From NCBI RefSeq assembly GCF_009829925.1, contig NZ_SNVJ01000010.1, forward strand, positions 1 through 64,000: DNA of 64,000 nucleotides, in the 5' to 3' direction. The notes below the pieces were generated by a model that did no database searches, was not told the origin of the DNA, and was given only the letters and a program-made list of their open reading frames with translations. Each line of letters begins with the position of its first letter. The first letter of the stretch is position 1. The stretch is from Teichococcus coralli (lineage in GTDB: Bacteria > Pseudomonadota > Alphaproteobacteria > Acetobacterales > Acetobacteraceae). Made by a program: the position numbers and the translations under genes. This document shows, piece by piece, positions 60,041 to 64,000 of this stretch.

Positions 60041-61318
60041 TCAGTTGAAGTACAGGCTGGGCAGCCACAGGGAGATCCAGGGCAGGTAGGAGACCAGCAG
60101 CAGCACGATCAGGTTGCAGATCAGGAAGGGCACGATGGCGCGGCTGATGGCGCTCAGCGGCACGTTGGCGATGTTGGCGGCGACGAAGAGGCAGACGCCT
60201 ACGGGCGGCGTGGTCAGCCCGATCATCAGGTTCAGCACCACGACGATGGCGAAGTGGATGGGGTCGATGCCCACCGCCTGCGCCACCGCCAGCAGCGGCG
60301 GGAACAGGATGATCAGCGCCGCGATGGTTTCCATGAAGGTGCCGACGATCAGCAGCAGCACGTTGACCATCAGCAGGATCAGGTACTTGTTCTCGGTGAC
60401 CGAGAGCATGGCCTGGGCGATGGCCTGCGGGATCTGCTCGCTGGTCAGGATCCAGCCGAAGACGTTGGCGAAGCCGACCAGCAGGATCAGCGCGCCGGAG
60501 CCGATGGCGCTTTCCAGCACGATGCCCGGCAGGTCGCGCAGGCCGAAGCCCTTGTAGACGAAGAGGCCGACCACGAAGGCGTAGAGCGCCGCGACGACCG
60601 AGGCCTCGGTAGGGGTGAAGACGCCGCCGACGATGCCGTAGAGGATCAGCGCCGTCATCAGCAGCGCCCAGACGGCGGCGCGCGAGGAGCGCAGCACCTC
60701 GCCGAAGCCCTGCCAGGTGCCCTTCGGGTAGCCGCGCCGGCGCGAGAGCATATAGACCGTGAGCATCATGCCGGCGCCGAGCAGCAGCCCGGGCACGGCG
60801 CCGGCCAGGAACATCTTGCCGACCGAGAGGCCGGTCAGGGTGCCGACGATGATCATCGGCACCGAGGGCGGGATGATCGGGCCGACGGTGGAGGCCGCCG
60901 CCGTCACCGCCGCGGCGAAGGGCGCGTCGTAGCCGGACTTGCGCATCGCCGGGATCATCACCGCGCCGATCGAGGCGGTCTCGGCGACGGCGGTGCCGGA
61001 GATGCCGGCGAAGATCATCGAGCCGGTGACGTTGGCGAGGCCGAGCCCGCCGCGCACATGGCCGACCAGCGAGTTGCCGAAGCGCACGATCTGGTCGGTG
61101 ATGCCGCCGCCGTTCATCAGGTTGCCGGCCAGCACAAAGCCAGGGATGCAGAGCAGCACGAAGCTGTCCATGCCGGCATAGGTGAACTGCGCCACCACCG
61201 AGAGGTCGATATCGGCGGCGTAGAGATAGGCCGTCGAGGCGAGGGCCAGCGCGATGCCGACCGGCACGCCGAGAATGAGGCAGACCGCGAAGGTGCCGAA
61301 GAGCAGGCCGACGAGCAT
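60041..61318 (-). CDS. dctM: TRAP transporter large permease DctM
   Basis: 425 residues with about 12-13 membrane helices of the DctM/SiaM large subunit (LVGLLFGTFAVCLILGVPVG; GGLGLANVTGSMIFAGISG; VPMIIVGTLTGLSVGKMFLA; LLMVNVLLLIVGTFMETIA). It moves the substrate using a sodium gradient. Its ATG overlaps the dctQ stop by one base (TGATG), typical for these pairs. Confidence 0.94.
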   Translation of the reverse strand: MLVGLLFGTFAVCLILGVPVGIALALASTAYLYAADIDLSVVAQFTYAGMDSFVLLCIPGFVLAGNLMNGGGITDQIVRFGNSLVGHVRGGLGLANVTGSMIFAGISGTAVAETASIGAVMIPAMRKSGYDAPFAAAVTAAASTVGPIIPPSVPMIIVGTLTGLSVGKMFLAGAVPGLLLGAGMMLTVYMLSRRRGYPKGTWQGFGEVLRSSRAAVWALLMTALILYGIVGGVFTPTEASVVAALYAFVVGLFVYKGFGLRDLPGIVLESAIGSGALILLVGFANVFGWILTSEQIPQAIAQAMLSVTENKYLILLMVNVLLLIVGTFMETIAALIILFPPLLAVAQAVGIDPIHFAIVVVLNLMIGLTTPPVGVCLFVAANIANVPLSAISRAIVPFLICNLIVLLLVSYLPWISLWLPSLYFN

Positions 61319-61818
61319 CAGACGGTCTCACCATGGGCGGGCGAGCCCTGCTGGCCGAAGCCGAGCAGGCGCATCACGGAGAAGAAGGCGAGCGCGCCCG
61401 GGATCAGCAGCATCACCGCGTAGACCGGCAGCATCGGGACATCCAGCGAGCGCGCCCGCTCGCCGGCGCTGAAGGCCACGTAGTCCCAGGCGCCGGGCAG
61501 GATGGCGAGCGCGAAGCCGAGCACCACGAGGTCCGACAGGCGCTCCGCCACGCGGCGGCCGCGCGGCGGCAGCGGCGCGACGAAGAGATCCACGTTGACC
61601 ATCTCGCCGCGCAGCACGGCGAGGCCGCAGGAAAAGCCGACGAGGTAGACCAGCGCGAAGCGCGCCACCTCCTCCGTCCAGGGCACGGTCGGCACGCCGG
61701 GCACGCGACCCAGCACCTGGATGACGACGACGCCGACCAGCACGGCGAAGGCGGCCAGCGTGCCGATGCGGCAGACCGTCCGCACCGCCAGCAGCACCGC
61801 CCCGATGAGTGCGCGCAT
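61318..61818 (-). CDS. dctQ: TRAP transporter small permease DctQ
   Basis: 166 residues with four helices (IGAVLLAVRTVCRIGTLAAF; WTEEVARFALVYLVGFSCGL; LVVLGFALAILPGAWDYVAF; LPVYAVMLLIPGALAFF). WTEEVAR is the conserved DctQ motif. ATG 61818 has GAGGACAACACA upstream. Coupled to dctM by a one-base overlap. Confidence 0.92.
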   Translation of the reverse strand: MRALIGAVLLAVRTVCRIGTLAAFAVLVGVVVIQVLGRVPGVPTVPWTEEVARFALVYLVGFSCGLAVLRGEMVNVDLFVAPLPPRGRRVAERLSDLVVLGFALAILPGAWDYVAFSAGERARSLDVPMLPVYAVMLLIPGALAFFSVMRLLGFGQQGSPAHGETV

Positions 61819-61857
61819 TGTGTTGTCCTCGATCTGCCACCCGGCGGGCGGAAGGGC

Positions 61858-61880
61858 GGGGGCGCGGGAAGCGCGCCCCC
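61858..61880 (-). promoter_or_regulatory. Intra-operon hairpin between dctP and dctQ
   Basis: GGGGGCGCG and CGCGCCCCC form a nine-pair stem with a five-base loop eight bases after the dctP stop. No T run follows, so it is more likely a 3' stabiliser or attenuator that keeps the binding protein in excess over the membrane subunits, as in other transporter operons. Confidence 0.6.
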
Positions 61881-61888
61881 GGAGCCGG

Positions 61889-62875
61889 TCAGGCCGTGGC
61901 CAGGATCTGCTCGTAGAGCGGGCGGATCTCGTCGGAGAGCGCGGCGGCGACGGCCGGGCGGCCCTTCGCGGCATAGGCCTCCTTGTCCACCTCGGCGAAC
62001 TTCATGCCCTTCGCCTTCAGCTCCTCGGCCAGCTTCTTCTCGTCGGCCAGGAACAGGCCGCGCTCATACTCCTGCGCGACCTTGGCAGCCTCCATGATGG
62101 CCTTCTGCTGCGCTTCCGGCAGGCGGCCGAGCTTGCGGCTGCCGCCCACCAGGTAGATCCAGCTGATGACGTGCTCGGTGAGGTTCACCACGCTCTGCAC
62201 CTCGGCGAAGCTCGCCGACTTGATCAGCGCCAGCGGGTTCTCCTGCGCGTCGATGGTGTGGTTCTGCAGCGAGGTGAAGACCTCGGAGAAGGCCATCGGC
62301 GTCGGCTTGGCGCCAAGCGCGTCCCAGAACTTCACGAAGAGCGGCACGTTGGGCACGCGCAGCTTGAGGCCGTTCAGCTCGTCGGGCTTGGCGATCACGC
62401 GGTTGGCCGTCAGGTTGCGCGGGCCGCGCGCGAAGTAGCAGAGCGTGCGGAGCTTGGTCTTGTCCTCGATGTTGTCGGCGATCGCCTCGCCGACCTTGCC
62501 CTGCACCACCTTGTCGAGCTGCGCGATGTCCTTCACCGCGTAGGGCACGGCGAGCAGCGCCGCGGAGGGCGCCCAGTTCTGCAGCGATTCGCCGGTGATG
62601 GTGAAGTCCACCGTGCCGAGCTGGATGCCCTTGATCAGGTCGGTTTCCTTGCCGAGCTGCTCGTTCGGGAAGACGCGGACCTCAAGGGCGCCGTTGGTGC
62701 GCTGCGCGACCTCCTCGGCGAACTTCAGGCAGGCCTTGTGCCAGGTGTTGTCCTCGTTGGCGAGGTGGCCGAGCTTCAGCACGGTCTTGGACTGCGCCAG
62801 CACCGGCGGCGCGGCGCCGAGCGCCAGGATGGCGGCGAGGCCCTGGGTGGCGCCGCGGCGGGTGATGATGGTCAT
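61889..62875 (-). CDS. dctP: TRAP transporter substrate-binding protein DctP
   Basis: 328 residues with a signal peptide (MTIITRRGATQGLAAILALG, cleavage near VLAQ28). Mature DctP blocks: KLGHLANEDNTWHKACLKFAEEV, LEVRVFPNEQLGKETDLIKG and LNGLKLRVPNVPLFVKFWDALG, with the conserved arginine (LKLRVP) that binds a carboxylate. Substrate probably an aldonate or uronate (gulonate, mannonate) by context. AAGGAGGAA precedes the ATG. Confidence 0.93.
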   Translation of the reverse strand: MTIITRRGATQGLAAILALGAAPPVLAQSKTVLKLGHLANEDNTWHKACLKFAEEVAQRTNGALEVRVFPNEQLGKETDLIKGIQLGTVDFTITGESLQNWAPSAALLAVPYAVKDIAQLDKVVQGKVGEAIADNIEDKTKLRTLCYFARGPRNLTANRVIAKPDELNGLKLRVPNVPLFVKFWDALGAKPTPMAFSEVFTSLQNHTIDAQENPLALIKSASFAEVQSVVNLTEHVISWIYLVGGSRKLGRLPEAQQKAIMEAAKVAQEYERGLFLADEKKLAEELKAKGMKFAEVDKEAYAAKGRPAVAAALSDEIRPLYEQILATA

Positions 62876-62902
62876 TGTGCTCGTTCCTCCTTGAAGTCCG
62901 GT

Positions 62903-63922
62903 TCAGCCGCCGAAGGCCAGCTGCACCTTCACGGTGCGGCCGGGGTCCTTCTCGATCAGCGCGAAGGCTTCCCGTGCGTCGGCGGCGGCGAAGGTCTGGG
63001 TGATCATGGCCTCGGGGCGCAGTTGGCCGCTCTCCAGCCACTGCACGACCTGCGGCAGCAGCTTGCGGTTCAGGCGCGAGCCGACCAGGGTCAGCTCCTT
63101 CTTCACGATCTCCTGCTGGCTGATGTTGCAGGGCTCGGGCGAGAAGCCGAGCAGGCCGATGCGGCCCGCCGGGCTGGCCAGGCGGCAGGCCTCCTCCAGC
63201 AGCGCCGGCACGCCGGCGGCGTCGATCACCAGCGTGGGGCCGAGCCCGTCGGTCTCGCCGGCCACCGCCTGCGGCACCGGCGTGCTGCGCGAGTTCACCA
63301 CCACATCGGCGCCGAAGCCACGGGCGCGCTCCAGCCGGGCGTCGTCGATGTCGGCGACGATGCAGCGGGCGCCATGCAGCTTGGCCACCTGCAGCACGGT
63401 CAGGCCGATCGGCCCGGCGCCATAGACCAGCACCGAATCGTCCGCGCCGATGCCGGTGCGGCTGAGCACGTTGGCCGCGATCGAAAAGGGCTCGGCCAGG
63501 GCGGCGATGGCGAAGGGCAGGTCAGGGCTCACCTTCACCGCGTTGGCGCGCGGCACGGCCAGGCGGTCGCGGAAGCCGCCGTCGCGGTGCACGCCGAACA
63601 CCTCGAGGTTGCTGCACACGTTCGGCCGGCCGGCGCGGCAGGGATAGCAGTGGCCGCAGCTCACCACCGGGTCCACCACCACATGGTCGCCGGCGGCGAG
63701 GTCGTGCACGCCCTCGCCCACCGCCTCCACCGTGCCGGCGAATTCGTGGCCGATGATGCGCGGGTATTTCGCGAAGGGATTGGTGCCGTGGTAGATGTGC
63801 AGGTCGGAGCCGCAGATCCCGGCGCGCTCGACGCGCACCACCACCTCGCCCGCCTTGGGCGCTGCCGGCGTGGCCTCGAACAGCTCCAGGACGTGTGGCG
63901 TTTTCACCGCAATGGCGACCAT
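62903..63922 (-). CDS. Zinc-dependent alcohol dehydrogenase, RspB/L-gulonate 5-dehydrogenase-like
   Basis: 339-residue MDR. Catalytic zinc ligands begin at Cys37 (GICGSDLHIYHG) with GHEFAG; four structural cysteines are in CGHCYPCRAGRPNVC; Rossmann site VLVYGAGPIGLTVLQVAKL. L-gulonate and L-galactonate 5-dehydrogenases belong to this branch and yield D-fructuronate or D-tagaturonate. With UxuB and UxuA downstream, L-gulonate entry is the best fit; not provable by sequence. A GGAG site precedes the ATG. First gene of the operon; the last 78 bases of the window hold no gene. Confidence 0.85.
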   Translation of the reverse strand: MVAIAVKTPHVLELFEATPAAPKAGEVVVRVERAGICGSDLHIYHGTNPFAKYPRIIGHEFAGTVEAVGEGVHDLAAGDHVVVDPVVSCGHCYPCRAGRPNVCSNLEVFGVHRDGGFRDRLAVPRANAVKVSPDLPFAIAALAEPFSIAANVLSRTGIGADDSVLVYGAGPIGLTVLQVAKLHGARCIVADIDDARLERARGFGADVVVNSRSTPVPQAVAGETDGLGPTLVIDAAGVPALLEEACRLASPAGRIGLLGFSPEPCNISQQEIVKKELTLVGSRLNRKLLPQVVQWLESGQLRPEAMITQTFAAADAREAFALIEKDPGRTVKVQLAFGG

Positions 63923-64000
63923 GCTCTCGCTCCAGCTCCTGGTGTGGTGTCAGCCGCGCGCGGCGGCCGGTCCGCGCGTCATGGCGCGGGCGTCTCGAAG

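Overview
The window is very GC-rich, densely packed bacterial chromosome. The strand-coupled tRNA-Tyr / tRNA-Gly / tuf start, a two-HMA CopA with a CueR-like regulator, a Kps-type capsule exporter, an aryl-polyene-type locus and TRAP-fed hexonate catabolism suggest an alphaproteobacterium, most likely an Acetobacteraceae of the Roseomonas type. That placement is inference from gene content and style; no rRNA gene is present to confirm it. Almost every real gene ends with strongly GC-biased third codon positions, and many neighbours overlap by ATGA/GTGA/TTGA, so operons are easy to read.

Layout. 1-435: start of tuf, tRNA-Gly(TCC) and tRNA-Tyr(GTA), all minus strand, with a TTGACA promoter. 0.5-2.8 kb: rlmB, small unknown genes and a membrane protein. 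2.9-6.5 kb: a molybdenum/tungsten module (fdhD, mobA, a 48-residue membrane peptide, an orphan TupA-like binding protein, and a divergent DNA-binding protein fused to a binding-protein domain). 6.6-10.9 kb: an unknown gene, a secreted trypsin-like protease, then copA-cueR plus a 38-residue third gene behind a textbook CueR promoter. 11.6-15.7 kb: class III CoA-transferase, D-tartrate dehydratase and an MFS carrier. 15.5-26.7 kb: capsule locus (SDR, KpsC, lipoprotein, KpsM, KpsT, KpsE, KpsD, two glycosyltransferases). 27-34.7 kb: two methyltransferases, a phospholipase D-like enzyme, an amidase with its AtzG-like small subunit, a duplicated CAP-domain protein and an RMD1-like protein. 35-37.4 kb: four-carbon acid sugar kinase plus PdxA2. 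37.9-41.5 kb: esterase, small protein, polysaccharide deacetylase, GT2 and an acyltransferase. 41.7-57.2 kb: aryl-polyene-type pigment cluster (methyltransferases, ACP, AMP ligase, dehydratases, LpxL-like acyltransferase, LolA-like carrier, MMPL exporter, ketosynthase pair, ketoreductase, a flavoprotein with halogenase motifs, lipoproteins). 57.3-64 kb: minus-strand operon of zinc dehydrogenase, TRAP transporter, UxuB and UxuA, which together would take L-gulonate or D-mannonate to 2-keto-3-deoxygluconate.

The most unusual feature at window scale is non-coding: a family of intergenic fold-back elements built from a GGGGGAA...TTCCCCC hairpin, often paired as inverted copies joined by CCCCCTTCTTCTT and AAGAAGAAGGGGG arms. 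At least eight full or partial copies occur, each immediately 3' of a gene. They probably act as terminators, but their paired structure and one copy inside the pigment operon make them worth study.
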